Assembly (NCBI RefSeq): GCF_029504575.1
Contig: NZ_JAQFII010000001.1
Location: forward strand, 3,851,001-3,915,000
Direction of reading: 5' to 3'
Source: Streptomyces sp. SPB162
Lineage (GTDB): Bacteria; Actinomycetota; Actinomycetes; Streptomycetales; Streptomycetaceae
Length of the DNA: 64,000 bases
How positions within the stretch are numbered: the first letter of the stretch is position 1; every line of letters starts with the position of its first letter. Positions 34,266 through 43,651 of the stretch are shown one piece after another. The notes beneath the pieces are model-generated. The model searched no databases, had not been told where the DNA came from, and worked only from the letters and a program-made list of their open reading frames with translations. The position numbers and the translations under genes are program-made.

Positions 34266-35192
34266 ATGTCGGCGAGCCGCTACACGTACCTGGGTCCTGA
34301 AGGCACTTTCACGGAGGCAGCGCTCAGAACGCTGCCCGAGGCGGCGACCCGGGAGCTGGTCCCGATGGTGTCGGTGCCGGCGGTGCTGGACGCCGTCCGC
34401 AACGGCGAGGCCGGTGGGGCGCTGGTGCCCATCGAGAACTCGGTGGAGGGCGGCGTGACCGCCACCCTGGACGAGCTGGCCACCGGCGCGCCCCTGATGA
34501 TCTACCGCGAGGTGCTGCTGCCGATCGCGTTCGCGCTGCTGGTGCGGCCGGGCACGAAGCTCACGGACGTGAAGACGGTGACCGGCCACCCGGTCGCTCA
34601 GCCGCAGGTGCGCAAGTGGCTGCGGGCGCAGCTGCCGGATGCGCTGTGGGAGTCGTCGGCGTCGAACGCGGACGGCGCGCGGCTGGTGCAGGAGGGCCGG
34701 TTCGACGGGGCCTTCGCGGGCGAGTTCGCGGCGTCCACGTACGGACTCGAGCCGCTGGTCACCGAGATCCATGACGCGAAGAACGCGGCGACGCGCTTCG
34801 TCCTGGTCGGCCGGCCGGCCCGGCCCGCGGCGCCGACCGGCGCGGACAAGACCTCGGCGGTGTTCTGGCTGGGCGACGACCACCCGGGCGCCCTGCTGGA
34901 GCTGCTGCAGGAGTACGCGGTGCGGGGCGTCAACCTGGTGCGCATCGAGTCCCGGCCGACCGGCGAGGGCATCGGGCGGTACTGCTTCTCGGTGGACTGC
35001 GAGGGGCACATCACCGACCGCCGGGTCAGCGAGGCGCTCATGGGGCTGAAGCGGATCTGCCCCCAGGTCCGGTTCCTGGGCTCGTATCCGCGGGCCGACG
35101 AGGTGCGCCCCCAGGTTCGCCCGGGCACGACGGACGACGAGTTCACCGACGCGGCGGACTGGCTGGGCCGGGCGCTGGACGGGCGGGGCTGA
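34266..35192 (+). CDS. pheA: Prephenate dehydratase
   Basis: A 308-residue enzyme that converts prephenate to phenylpyruvate in phenylalanine synthesis. The catalytic domain opens YTYLGPEGTFTEAAL and contains the AATRFVLVG motif with its catalytic Thr-Arg-Phe; the C-terminal ACT domain has the ESRP motif in RIESRPTGEG for allosteric control by phenylalanine. Length is normal for the monofunctional actinobacterial form without chorismate mutase. It starts 27 bp after the Dyp gene and may be transcribed with it. Confidence 0.96.
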   Translation: MSASRYTYLGPEGTFTEAALRTLPEAATRELVPMVSVPAVLDAVRNGEAGGALVPIENSVEGGVTATLDELATGAPLMIYREVLLPIAFALLVRPGTKLTDVKTVTGHPVAQPQVRKWLRAQLPDALWESSASNADGARLVQEGRFDGAFAGEFAASTYGLEPLVTEIHDAKNAATRFVLVGRPARPAAPTGADKTSAVFWLGDDHPGALLELLQEYAVRGVNLVRIESRPTGEGIGRYCFSVDCEGHITDRRVSEALMGLKRICPQVRFLGSYPRADEVRPQVRPGTTDDEFTDAADWLGRALDGRG

Positions 35193-35227
35193 GAGCGCCC
35201 CGATGGGTCCCCACCAAGGCTGCCCTG

Positions 35228-35598
35228 TTGTCCACCGAGTTATCCACAGGCCTGAGGTCCAGCCTGGGGATAACTGGGGATAAGTCGACAGACCAACCCG
35301 ACCTAGTCGACAAATCGGTACACAGGTACCAAGGTCGGCCACAGCGGTCCAGGTCACCCTTCGTCAGCTCAATTCCTCTGATCAACTCTATAGAGGGAAC
35401 ACTTCTCACTCGAAAGTGCGTGTTAAGAGCGTTTGGACCGGGAATCCTTCGCCGAACACCGGGGGCCCGGAATGATCAACTCCGTCTTCCACAGTTCGCA
35501 CACACAACCTGTGGACAAAGGAAAAGAATCCCCATCCGCCTGTGGATAACCGGGGTTCGAGCGGCGTCCGCACCCCCTCCCAACTCCCCTTCTCCACA
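35228..35598. other. cluster of seven DnaA-box-like nonamers
   Basis: In the pheA-serS gap I count TTGTCCACC (35228), TTATCCACA (35240), two TGGGGATAA = TTATCCCCA inverse (35265, 35275), TGTGGACAA (35510), TGTGGATAA (35541) and TTCTCCACA (35590). Three are exact to TTRTCCACA and four differ by one base. The region is also lower in GC than its neighbours. It has no dnaA, dnaN or gyr genes beside it, so it is not oriC. Confidence 0.7.
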
Positions 35599-35755
35599 AG
35601 GGCGGTGCCTCGATGGAGGGATGCGGTGAATTCGGTTGACGGCGACCTTTTGTCCGTTATTGCATTTCACACGCCCTTTCCTCGAAACGGACATAACGTC
35701 ACTAAAAGCCCTTAACTTGTCGCGTTGGACCCCACCGCCCCGGTAGCCTGTAGCC
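35599..35755 (+). promoter_or_regulatory. serS upstream region with candidate promoter
   Basis: AT-rich stretch before serS. TTGACG at 35636 followed after 16 bases by TATTGC at 35658 is a possible promoter, but the -10 match is modest. No T-box-like leader is recognisable. Confidence 0.35.
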
Positions 35756-37033
35756 GTGATTGACCTTCGCCTGCTTCGTGAGGACCCCGACCGTGTGCGC
35801 GCCTCCCAGCGCGCCCGTGGAGAGGACGTCGCGCTCGTCGACGCCCTCCTCTCCGCCGACGAGCGGCGCAGGTCGTCCAGTCATCGCTTCGACGAACTGC
35901 GCGCCGAGCAACGCCAGCTCGGCAAGCTCATCCCCAAGGCCCAGGGGGATGAGAAAGCCGAACTGCTGAAGAAGACCGGCGTGCTCTCGGCCGCGGTCAA
36001 GGCGGCGGACGCCGAGCAGAGCGAGGCCGCGCAGGAGGCCCAGCGCCTGCTGCTCAAGCTCGGCAACCTGGTGCACCCGGACGCGCCGATCGGCGGCGAG
36101 GAGGACTTCGTCGTCCTCGAGCAGCTCGGTGCCCCGCGCGACTTCGCCGCCGAGGGGTTCGAGCCCAAGGACCACCTGGAGCTGGGCGAGATCCTGGGCG
36201 CCATCGACGTGGACCGCGGCGCCAAGGTCTCCGGCTCGCGCTTCTACTACCTCACGGGCGTCGGTGCGCTGCTGGAGCTGGCCCTGGTCAACGCGGCCAT
36301 CGCGCAGGCCACCGCGGCCGGCTTCGTCCCGATCCTGACGCCGACCCTCGTCAAGCCCGCGGCCATGGCCGGCACCGGCTACCTCGGCCAGGTCGACGAC
36401 GACGTGTACTACCTGGAGAAGGACGACCTGTACCTGGTCGGCACCTCCGAGGTCCCGCTCGCCGCCTACCACATGGACGAGATCATCGACGCGGCCAAGC
36501 TGCCGCTGCGGTACGCGGGCTTCTCGCCCTGCTACCGCCGCGAGGCCGGGTCGTACGGCAAGGACACCCGCGGCATCATCCGGGTGCACCAGTTCGACAA
36601 GGTCGAGATGTTCGTCTACACCACGCCGGAGGACGCGGAGGCCGAGCACCAGCGCCTCCTGGAGTGGGAGAAGGAGTGGCTCACCGCCCTGGAACTGCCG
36701 TTCCAGGTGATCGAGCTGGCCTCGGGCGACCTCGGCTCCTCGGCGTCGCGCAAGTTCGACTGCGAGGCGTGGATCCCGACCCAGGGCAAGTACCGCGAGC
36801 TGACCTCGACGTCGAACACCACCGAGTTCCAGTCCCGCAGGCTGTCGATCCGGATGCGTGACGAGAAGGGCACCCGCCCCCTCGCCACGCTCAACGGCAC
36901 GCTGTGCGCGGTACCGCGCACCATCGTGGCGATCCTGGAGAACCACCAGCAGGCCGACGGCTCGGTCCGCGTCCCGGAAGTCCTCCGCCCCTACCTGGGC
37001 GGCCGTGAGTTCCTGGAGCCGGTCGGCAAGTGA
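35756..37033 (+). CDS. serS: Seryl-tRNA synthetase
   Basis: A 425-residue class II synthetase that charges tRNA-Ser. The N-terminal long coiled-coil arm (about 25-105) is followed by the catalytic core with motif 2 in [30 protein letters not shown] and motif 3 near [19 protein letters not shown], given here in parts. GTG start at 35756. The stop codon overlaps the GTG of the next gene (AAGTGAGC), so the HAD hydrolase is translationally coupled. Confidence 0.97.
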   Translation: MIDLRLLREDPDRVRASQRARGEDVALVDALLSADERRRSSSHRFDELRAEQRQLGKLIPKAQGDEKAELLKKTGVLSAAVKAADAEQSEAAQEAQRLLLKLGNLVHPDAPIGGEEDFVVLEQLGAPRDFAAEGFEPKDHLELGEILGAIDVDRGAKVSGSRFYYLTGVGALLELALVNAAIAQATAAGFVPILTPTLVKPAAMAGTGYLGQVDDDVYYLEKDDLYLVGTSEVPLAAYHMDEIIDAAKLPLRYAGFSPCYRREAGSYGKDTRGIIRVHQFDKVEMFVYTTPEDAEAEHQRLLEWEKEWLTALELPFQVIELASGDLGSSASRKFDCEAWIPTQGKYRELTSTSNTTEFQSRRLSIRMRDEKGTRPLATLNGTLCAVPRTIVAILENHQQADGSVRVPEVLRPYLGGREFLEPVGK

Positions 37034-37848
37034 GCTCCTCCACGCTGCTCCCGTACCGCCTGATCGCCACCGACCTGGACGGCACGCTGCTGCGCGGCGA
37101 CCACACCGTCTCGGAGCGGTCGCGGGCGGCGCTCGCCGCGGCCACCGCGGCGGGCGCCGCCCACATCGTCGTCACCGGCCGCTCCGTGCCGTGGGCCCGG
37201 CAGATACTGGACGACCTCGGCTACGACGGCCTGGCCGTGTGCGGCCAGGGCGCGCAGGTCTACCACGCGGGCGAACACCGGCTGCTGACCTCCGTGACGC
37301 TGGACCGGCAGCTCGCCGGGCTCGCGCTGGCCAAGATCGAGGCCGAGATCGGGCCGCTCTTCCTGGCCGCGAGCCAGGACGGCCTGGACGGCGACGTGCT
37401 GGTCGGCGCCGGGTACCAGTACCACCCCGAGCTGCCGGTCATCCACATGAAGGACGACAGCCGGCTGTGGAGCTCCCCGCTCAACAAGCTCTACGTGCAG
37501 CACCCGAACTTGGACGACGACGCTCTGGCCAAGGTCGCGCGCGAGGTCGCGGGCGACCTGGTCGGCGTGACCATGGCCGGCGAGGGCATCGTCGAAATCC
37601 TGCCGCTCGGCCTCAGCAAGGCCACCGGCCTCTCCATCGCCGCCCGCCGGCTGGGCCTGAAGGCCGCCGACACCATCGCCTTCGGCGACATGCCGAACGA
37701 CCTGCCGATGTTCGCGTGGGCCGCGCACGGCGTCGCGATGGCCAACGCGCACGACGAGCTGAAGGCCGTGGCCGACGAGGTGACCACGTCGAACGAGGAG
37801 GACGGCATCGCCGTCGTCCTGGAACGGCTCCTCGCGGCCGCCGCCTAG
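37030..37848 (+). CDS. HAD-superfamily hydrolase (Cof type)
   Basis: A 272-residue phosphatase-like protein. Motif I is [13 protein letters not shown] with the nucleophilic and acid/base Asp; the C2-type cap follows, and motif IV is [11 protein letters not shown]. Cof-type HADs act on sugar phosphates or flavin/pyridoxal phosphates; the substrate cannot be read here. It is coupled to serS by overlapping stop and start codons, and eight bases separate it from the MocR gene. A second, related HAD gene lies at 50488. Confidence 0.9.
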   Translation: MSSSTLLPYRLIATDLDGTLLRGDHTVSERSRAALAAATAAGAAHIVVTGRSVPWARQILDDLGYDGLAVCGQGAQVYHAGEHRLLTSVTLDRQLAGLALAKIEAEIGPLFLAASQDGLDGDVLVGAGYQYHPELPVIHMKDDSRLWSSPLNKLYVQHPNLDDDALAKVAREVAGDLVGVTMAGEGIVEILPLGLSKATGLSIAARRLGLKAADTIAFGDMPNDLPMFAWAAHGVAMANAHDELKAVADEVTTSNEEDGIAVVLERLLAAAA

Positions 37849-37855
37849 CCGGGCC

Positions 37856-39301
37856 ATGACGGTTCCGGGGGTCGGTCCGGCGGACTCGGGCCCCGGCGCG
37901 GGTTCCGCCGGTTCCTTCGGCCGCGACCTCCACCTGGAGCCGGCCGGCCCGGGCGGCCGGCGCGCCTCCCTGATGCGGGCGCTGCGCGAGGCGATCCGCT
38001 CAGGGCGGCTCGCCCCCGGCACCCGGTTGCCGCCCTACCGCACGCTCTCCGCGGACCTCGGCATCGCCCGCAACACCGTCGCGGAGGCGTACGCCGAACT
38101 CGTCGCCGAGGGGTGGCTCACCGCCCGCCAGGGCTCCGGCACCCGCGTCGCGCCCCGCACCGCGCCCGCCAGGGCCCGGCCCTCCTCCGTCGCCCCCTCC
38201 CCGCACGCCCCCCGACCCGCGTACAACCTGCTGCAGGGCCAACCGGACGCCGGGAGCTTCCCCCGCGCCGCCTGGCTCACCTCCGCCCGCCGCGCGCTGA
38301 CCGCCGCCCCCACCGAGGCGTTCGGGCCCGGTGACCCGCACGGCCGCCCCGAGCTGCGCGAGGCGCTGGCCGAGTACCTCGCCCGCGCCCGCGGGGTACG
38401 CGCCGACCCGGCCGCGATCGTCGTCTGCTCGGGCTTCGCCCACGCCCTGCGGCTGCTGGTCCGGGTGCTGCGCGGCCCGATGGCCGTCGAGGCGTACGGG
38501 CTGGCGTTCCATCGCGGCATCCTGGCCGCGGCCAGGATGCGCACGGTGCCGCTGACGGTCGACGCGGAGGGCGCCCGTACCGGGGAGCTGGCGACGAGCG
38601 GCGCGCGAGCCGTGCTGCTCACGCCCGCACATCAGTTCCCGACCGGTGGTCCGCTGGGGCCGCTCCGGCGGGCGGCCGTCGTCGACTGGGCCAGGACGAC
38701 GGGCGGCATCGTCCTGGAGGACGACTACGACGGGGAATTCCGCTACGACCGACAGCCGGTCGGCGCGGTGCAGGGGCTCGACCCCGAGCGCGTCGTCTAC
38801 CTCGGCTCGGTCAGCAAGAGCCTGTCACCGGCGGTGCGGCTGGGCTGGATGGTGCTTCCCGGGGCGCTCGTGGAGGACGTGGTGGCGGCCAAGGGTGAGC
38901 GGGAGGCCACGGCGAGCGCCCTGGACCAGCTGGCCCTCGCGGACCTCCTCGCCTCCGGCTCGTACGACCGCCATGTCCGCCGGATGCGGCAGCGGTACCG
39001 CCATCGGCGCGACCAGCTCGTCTCCGCGCTCGCCGAGCGGGCCCCGCACATCGGCGTTTCCGGCGTCGCGGCCGGGCTCCACGCGGTGCTGGAGCTTCCG
39101 CCCGGCACCGAGGACGCCACGGTCCGGGCGGCGCTCGACCACGGTCTCGTCCTCGACGGGCTGGCCGGATACCGCCACCCCGACAGCACCATGGCACCGC
39201 AGGACGGGCTGGTCGTCGGCTACGGAACCCCGTCCGAGCACACGTTCAGCGGCGCTCTGGAAGCGCTGTGCCGGGCTCTTCCGCCGACAGCCGCCCGCTG
39301 A
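37856..39301 (+). CDS. MocR-type GntR/aminotransferase regulator
   Basis: A 481-residue MocR/PdxR-family protein. The N-terminal GntR winged helix (about 40-105: LMRALREAIRSGRLAPGTRLPPYRTL, ARNTVAEAYAELVAEGWL) is joined by a Pro/Ala linker to an aminotransferase fold I domain (about 120-475). The PLP Schiff-base Lys is in GSVSKSLSPAVRLG, and EDDYDGEFRYDRQP is the characteristic MocR signature. Members commonly control vitamin B6 or GABA genes. Its 3' end overlaps the convergent rhomboid-like gene by 56 bp. No clear ribosome site precedes the ATG. Confidence 0.9.
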   Translation: MTVPGVGPADSGPGAGSAGSFGRDLHLEPAGPGGRRASLMRALREAIRSGRLAPGTRLPPYRTLSADLGIARNTVAEAYAELVAEGWLTARQGSGTRVAPRTAPARARPSSVAPSPHAPRPAYNLLQGQPDAGSFPRAAWLTSARRALTAAPTEAFGPGDPHGRPELREALAEYLARARGVRADPAAIVVCSGFAHALRLLVRVLRGPMAVEAYGLAFHRGILAAARMRTVPLTVDAEGARTGELATSGARAVLLTPAHQFPTGGPLGPLRRAAVVDWARTTGGIVLEDDYDGEFRYDRQPVGAVQGLDPERVVYLGSVSKSLSPAVRLGWMVLPGALVEDVVAAKGEREATASALDQLALADLLASGSYDRHVRRMRQRYRHRRDQLVSALAERAPHIGVSGVAAGLHAVLELPPGTEDATVRAALDHGLVLDGLAGYRHPDSTMAPQDGLVVGYGTPSEHTFSGALEALCRALPPTAAR

Positions 39302-40058
39302 CCGGCCGCCGCGCGGAGGGCTCGGACCGCCGTGCGGCGGGCTCGGACCGCCGCGTCGGGGGCGCGGGCCGTCGCGGGCTCCCGGGCATCCGCGCGGTCG
39401 GCGTCAGCGCGTAGCAGGCCAGGCCGATGAGGACGGCCGTGAGGTGGCCGAGGTCGGTGAAGGTGCGGCTGGTGAGGACCGGCACCGTGAAGAACGTCAG
39501 GATCCCCAGCAGGTATCCCCACCGCCAGGGGCGCGGCACCAGGTACGTCAGCACGCCGACGACACCCGCCATCCCGTAGCTGACGCCCACATCGACGGTG
39601 TGGGCGAGCGAACGCGGCAGCCGGTCGTAATGAATCCCGAACAGTACGGCCTTCTGGCTGACGAGCGTGGCGCCGATGTGCGCCGTGGCGACGACGACGA
39701 GCCAGCGCCAGGTGCCCAGCCAGCGTTCCGCGGGCGCGTGGACCGTTTCGTAGAAGACGAAGTAGATGGCGAAGCCGGACGGCGTCGCCACCCACAGGGC
39801 ACTGGCGAGCAGCACCCGGATCGGATGCTGCCGCAGTTCGATGAGGTTGGTGCTGACGTGGTGCAGCAGGTACGCCCGCACGTGCGGCGACACGACGGCG
39901 ACCACACAGGTCGTGATCGTCAGGATCAGCAGCCAGATGTGGGTCCCGGGGGAGGAACGCACCCAGGAAGCGCCGAAGCGCCCCACACCCTTGAGGGTGA
40001 TGCGGCGGCGCTCGGCGGGCGTTGGGGTGATCTGCTCTGCGGCCATCACCCACATCAT
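39246..40058 (-). CDS. Rhomboid-like membrane protein
   Basis: A 270-residue protein with about six membrane helices and an Arg/Pro-rich cytoplasmic tail from about residue 215. The layout follows the bacterial rhomboid-like family. A Ser lies in DVGVSYGMAGVVG and a His in DLGHLTAVLIGLACY, in the helix positions used by the rhomboid Ser-His dyad, though the usual GxSG is GVSY here. Proteolytic activity is therefore possible but unproven. Start at 40058 or the ATG four codons later; no good ribosome site is seen. Its 3' end is antisense to the end of the MocR gene. Confidence 0.8.
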   Translation of the reverse strand: MMWVMAAEQITPTPAERRRITLKGVGRFGASWVRSSPGTHIWLLILTITTCVVAVVSPHVRAYLLHHVSTNLIELRQHPIRVLLASALWVATPSGFAIYFVFYETVHAPAERWLGTWRWLVVVATAHIGATLVSQKAVLFGIHYDRLPRSLAHTVDVGVSYGMAGVVGVLTYLVPRPWRWGYLLGILTFFTVPVLTSRTFTDLGHLTAVLIGLACYALTPTARMPGSPRRPAPPTRRSEPAARRSEPSARRPVSGRLSAEEPGTALPERR

Positions 40059-40091
40059 CTGTCAGGGCCGCTCGACGCGGCCAATCGTGTT

Positions 40092-40718
40092 TCAGGCGTT
40101 CTTGATGGCGGAGATGTCGAAGCGCAGCTTCACCTGCTCGCCGATGAGGACGCCACCGGTCTCCAGGGCGGCGTTGTAGTTCAGGCCCCAGTCGGTGCGG
40201 TCGATCTTCGCGGTGCCCTCGAAACCGACGCGCTCGTTGCCGTACAGGTCCTTCGCGGAGCCGTTGTAGGCGAGGTCGAGCGTGACCGGCAGGGTGGTGC
40301 CCTTGACGGTGAGGTCGCCCGTCATGCGGTACAAGTCCTCGCCCAGGCGCTCGGCGGCGGTGGAGCGGAAGGTGATCTCCGGGAAGGTCGGGGCGTCGAA
40401 GAAGTCGCCGGTGCGCAGGTGCTCGTCGCGCTGGGCCTGGTTGGTGTCGACGCTGGCGACCTTGATGACCAGCTCGGCGGTGGAGAGGTGCGGGTCGGCG
40501 CCGTCGAGGTGCAGCGATCCCTCGTACTCGGCGAACTGGCCGCGGACGGTGGTGACCATCGCGTGCCGGACGGAGAAGCCGATCTCGCTGTGGGTCGGGT
40601 CGACGGTGTACTCACCGGTGAGGTGCGACAGGTCGGTCCCGACGGGGGCGGTCGCGACGGGGGCGGTCGCGACGGCGGTGCCGGCGTCAGCGGTCCTGGT
40701 GCGGTTGAAGAGGCCCAT
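40092..40718 (-). CDS. YceI-family protein
   Basis: A 208-residue lipocalin-like YceI protein thought to bind isoprenoid lipids. Family hallmarks are GEYTVDPTHSEIGFSVRHAMVTTVRGQF in parts, ITFRSTAAERLG, and the C-terminal GVLIGEQVKLRFDISAIK. There is no signal peptide, so it is a cytoplasmic member. Residues about 15-28 come from a small DNA duplication (VATAPVATAPV). AAGGAG lies before the ATG, and a good sigma-70-type promoter is recognisable upstream. Confidence 0.92.
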   Translation of the reverse strand: MGLFNRTRTADAGTAVATAPVATAPVGTDLSHLTGEYTVDPTHSEIGFSVRHAMVTTVRGQFAEYEGSLHLDGADPHLSTAELVIKVASVDTNQAQRDEHLRTGDFFDAPTFPEITFRSTAAERLGEDLYRMTGDLTVKGTTLPVTLDLAYNGSAKDLYGNERVGFEGTAKIDRTDWGLNYNAALETGGVLIGEQVKLRFDISAIKNA

Positions 40719-40737
40719 GATGTGCTCCTTACGAGTA

Positions 40738-40787
40738 GTTCAACGTTCAACTTCATTCACCATAGCTCTGTTCCATTGAACTTTCAA
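40738..40787 (-). promoter_or_regulatory. YceI promoter with tandem GTTGAAC sites
   Basis: Read on the minus strand: TTGAAA (40787-40782), 17 bases, TATGGT (40764-40759), a near-consensus vegetative promoter. Two adjacent GTTGAAC heptamers (40738-40751) lie just after the expected start point, and TTGAA-CT-TTCAA (40776-40787) overlaps the -35 box. The arrangement suggests a repressor covering the promoter. Confidence 0.6.
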
Positions 40788-40842
40788 CAAGGTCGGGAAA
40801 GAAGTTTTCCGAGGAGGCGGGATGGAGTTGTAGGATGACCGG

Positions 40843-41556
40843 ATGACACTCCACGCAGCCGACCGCAGATCCCTGGTCGACACCGTCGTCGACCAGCTGC
40901 GCGAGCAGCTCGCCGCCGGCACCTGGCAGGTCGGAATGCGCATCCCGACCGAGCACGAACTGGCCGACCTCCTCGGCGTGGGCCGCAACACGGTCCGCGA
41001 GGCGGTCCGGGTGCTCGCGCACGCCGGTCAGCTGGAGTCGCGCCAGGGGCAGGGCACGTACGTGATCTCCCGGGCCGACCCCGCCGCCGTGCTCCGCGGC
41101 ATGCGCAGGGCGGGAACGCGCGACGTGCTGGAGCTGCGGGTCGCGCTGGAGGCGGAGGGTGCCCGGCTGGCCGCCGTCCGGCGAACGCCGGAGGACCTGG
41201 AGCGGATGCGCTCCGCGCTCGGCAGCGTGCACGAGCACGGCGCGGAGCTGACCGGCGGCGCCCAGGCCGACGACGACGTCCGCTTCCACCAGTTCGTGGT
41301 GGAGGCCGCGCACAACACCGCGCTGACCGAGGTCTACCGCTACTTCAGCTCGTCGGTCCGCGAGACGCTGCTGGCCGCGGTCGGCGACAGCGACATGCCG
41401 CCGATCGACCTCGCGGCCCACACCGCGCTGCTCGACGCCATCGAGGCGGGGGACCCGCAGGCGGCCGACAGCGCCGCGCGGGCGCTGTTGGGAGAGCCGC
41501 TGCGCGCGGTCGAAGCCCTCCTCGCCGTCGAACCGGACGGCCCGCCCGCCCGCTGA
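40843..41556 (+). CDS. FadR/GntR-family transcriptional regulator (FCD domain)
   Basis: A 237-residue regulator. The winged helix (about 10-75) includes MRIPTEHELADLLGVGRNTVREAVRVLAHAG in parts and QGQGTYV; the all-helical FCD ligand domain follows (about 95-220) with typical metal/ligand residues (D in DDDVRFHQFVVEAAHN, H in AAHTALLDAI). It sits 55 bp before the MFS transporter on the same strand and is likely to control it, as is common for regulator-transporter pairs. The ligand is unknown. Confidence 0.9.
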   Translation: MTLHAADRRSLVDTVVDQLREQLAAGTWQVGMRIPTEHELADLLGVGRNTVREAVRVLAHAGQLESRQGQGTYVISRADPAAVLRGMRRAGTRDVLELRVALEAEGARLAAVRRTPEDLERMRSALGSVHEHGAELTGGAQADDDVRFHQFVVEAAHNTALTEVYRYFSSSVRETLLAAVGDSDMPPIDLAAHTALLDAIEAGDPQAADSAARALLGEPLRAVEALLAVEPDGPPAR

Positions 41557-41611
41557 CCGACCTCCCTGACACACCGCGCACCACGTACCACGCTTGGGAA
41601 AGGCCCCTGTT

Positions 41612-42871
41612 TTGCCACGTACGACCGCCGCCACCGTCCCGCTCATCGACGCGGAGCCCGGCCACCCGCCCGAGTCGTCCCGGCTGCTCTCCCACCCCGT
41701 ACTGCTGCTGGCCGGCATCGTGGTCGCGTCGCTCAACATGCGGGGCGCGCTGGCCAGCATGGCGCCGCTGGTCGGCGACGTCAGCGCGCACTACGGGCTC
41801 TCCTCGACGGTGAGCAGCCTGGTCACGTCGGTGCCGGTGCTCTTCCTGGGGCTGGGTTCGATGGTCGCCCCCCGGCTGTCGCAGCGGTTCGGCACCGAGC
41901 AGGTGCTGTTCACCGCGCTGGTGGCACTGGCCGCCGGGATCGTGGTGCGCTCGCTCTCCTCGATCCTGGCGCTCTTCGCCGGCAGCATCCTGCTGGGAAC
42001 GGCGATAGCCCTGCTCAACGTCCTGATGCCCGGCCTGATCAAGCGGGACTTCCCGCACCGGGCCGCGAGCATGACGTCGCTCTACACGTGTGCGATGGTC
42101 ATCGGCGCGTCGACGGCGGCCGGGGTGTCCGTACCCCTGGAGAAGTCGTTCGGCGGCAGCTGGCAGGCCGCGCTGGCATTCTGGGCCCTCCCGGCGGCCG
42201 TCGCCGCGGCGGTCTGGTTCCCGCAGGTGGTGCTGTCGCGCCGGACGCGTTCGGCGACGGGCGCGCACGGCACGTCCGCCGCGTCCGCTCCGGTGCCGGG
42301 CTCCGGTATCTGGCGGGCACCGCTGGCCTGGCAGGTCACCTGCTTCATGGGCCTGCAGTCGCTGCTCGTCTACGTCGTCATCGCGTGGATGCCGACGATC
42401 CTCACCGACCACGGGATGAGCAAGGCCACCGCCGGGATCGTCTTCGCCGTCAGCAACCTGATCCAGGTGGCGGGCGCGTTCGTCTTCCCGCTGCTCGCGG
42501 GCCGGATGCGGAACCAGGGTCCGCTAGTGGCCGTCGCCGTCGGCCTGACCGCCGCCGGATACGTGGGACTGCTGGTGAACCCGGTCGGCGGTGCCTGGGC
42601 GTGGGCCGCACTGCTCGGCGTCGGCCAGGGCGGCTCGGTCGGGCTGGCGCTGACGATGATCGTGCTCCGCAGCCGGAACGCGTACACCGCCGCGCGGCTG
42701 TCGGGGACGGCGCAGGGCGTCGGCTATCTGCTGGCCGCCGCCGGACCGCTCGCCGCAGGCGCGCTCTACCAGAGCAGCGGCGGCTGGACCGCCCCGATCG
42801 TGCTGATGCTGCTGCTGTGCGGCGCGCAGCTCGCCGCCGGACTGGGCGCGGGCAGGGACCGCAAGGTCTGA
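41612..42871 (+). CDS. MFS transporter, CynX/NimT family
   Basis: A 419-residue transporter with 12 predicted membrane helices. The first helix contains IVVASLNMRGALASMAPLVG, typical of the CynX/NimT (cyanate/2-nitroimidazole) group. Substrate unknown. The TTG at 41612 is preferred because GGAAAGG lies about eight bases upstream; an upstream TTG at 41594 is the alternative. It follows a FadR-type regulator and is probably controlled by it. Confidence 0.88.
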   Translation: MPRTTAATVPLIDAEPGHPPESSRLLSHPVLLLAGIVVASLNMRGALASMAPLVGDVSAHYGLSSTVSSLVTSVPVLFLGLGSMVAPRLSQRFGTEQVLFTALVALAAGIVVRSLSSILALFAGSILLGTAIALLNVLMPGLIKRDFPHRAASMTSLYTCAMVIGASTAAGVSVPLEKSFGGSWQAALAFWALPAAVAAAVWFPQVVLSRRTRSATGAHGTSAASAPVPGSGIWRAPLAWQVTCFMGLQSLLVYVVIAWMPTILTDHGMSKATAGIVFAVSNLIQVAGAFVFPLLAGRMRNQGPLVAVAVGLTAAGYVGLLVNPVGGAWAWAALLGVGQGGSVGLALTMIVLRSRNAYTAARLSGTAQGVGYLLAAAGPLAAGALYQSSGGWTAPIVLMLLLCGAQLAAGLGAGRDRKV

Positions 42872-42901
42872 ACCCCGGCCCCCACCCCCGCCTCCCGGCT
42901 G

Positions 42902-43621
42902 CTACTCCTCGCCCGCCAGGGTCAGCGACCGCAGCCGCTGCGCGGCGAACCAGGTGGCGGCGACGGTCACCGCGACGAGCAGGACGACCGCGACCGGGAG
43001 CCCGACGTCGGACTGCACGATCTCACCGCCGCCGATCTTCTCCGCCAGCGCCAGCGCCCACTGCTGGACGCTGAGGGTGCGGGCGCCCGGGACGAGGTTT
43101 CCGATGAGGGACTCCCAGACCAGCGCGTAGACGAGTCCCGCCACCACCGCGTGCCGGGTGACGACGCCCAGCAGCAGGAAGACCGCGGCGTAGGTGACCG
43201 ACGCGACGGCCGCGGCGATGCCGTAGGCGACCGCGAGCTGCTGGCTGTTGCCGTTCAGGATGAAGCCGGCGATGAAGGTGGGGATGGCCGAGAACGCCAT
43301 GGCGACGCCGATCGCGACGACCAGCTTCGTCAGGATGATCGACGGCCGCTTCAGCGGCTTGGCCAGCAGGTAGACGATCGAACCATCGTCGATCTCCGGC
43401 GCGATGGCGCCCGTGCCGGCGATGACGCCGATCAGCGGCACCATCGTCGCGAGCGCGAAACCGCCCAGCAGGTCGCTGGTGACGCTGTCGTCCGTGCCCG
43501 CCAGGGCGCGCACGGCGCCCGCGATGACGAGCAGCAGCGCGGGCAGCGCGAAGAGGATGAGTGCGCGGCGCCTGCCGAGCAGCGCCCGGAAGGTGAGCCG
43601 GGCCACGGTGGGGTTATACAT
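42902..43621 (-). CDS. ABC-2 type transporter permease
   Basis: A 239-residue membrane protein with six helices, of the ABC-2 permease type (FRALLGRRRALILFALPALLLV, then VPLIGVIAGTGAIAPEIDDGSIVYLLAKPLKRP). The motif EIDDGSIVYLLAKPL is typical of permeases in actinobacterial drug/lipid exporter-like systems. It is the last gene of a four-gene operon and pairs with the ATPase at 43652. Confidence 0.88.
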   Translation of the reverse strand: MYNPTVARLTFRALLGRRRALILFALPALLLVIAGAVRALAGTDDSVTSDLLGGFALATMVPLIGVIAGTGAIAPEIDDGSIVYLLAKPLKRPSIILTKLVVAIGVAMAFSAIPTFIAGFILNGNSQQLAVAYGIAAAVASVTYAAVFLLLGVVTRHAVVAGLVYALVWESLIGNLVPGARTLSVQQWALALAEKIGGGEIVQSDVGLPVAVVLLVAVTVAATWFAAQRLRSLTLAGEE

Positions 43622-43651
43622 CGGTGGGCTCCTTAAGGCCGGGTGGGCCGC

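Noticed and set aside
35193..35755. Reading the DnaA-box region as the chromosomal origin
   Set aside because: No dnaA, dnaN, recF or gyr genes flank it and only seven boxes are present, fewer than expected for a Streptomyces oriC.
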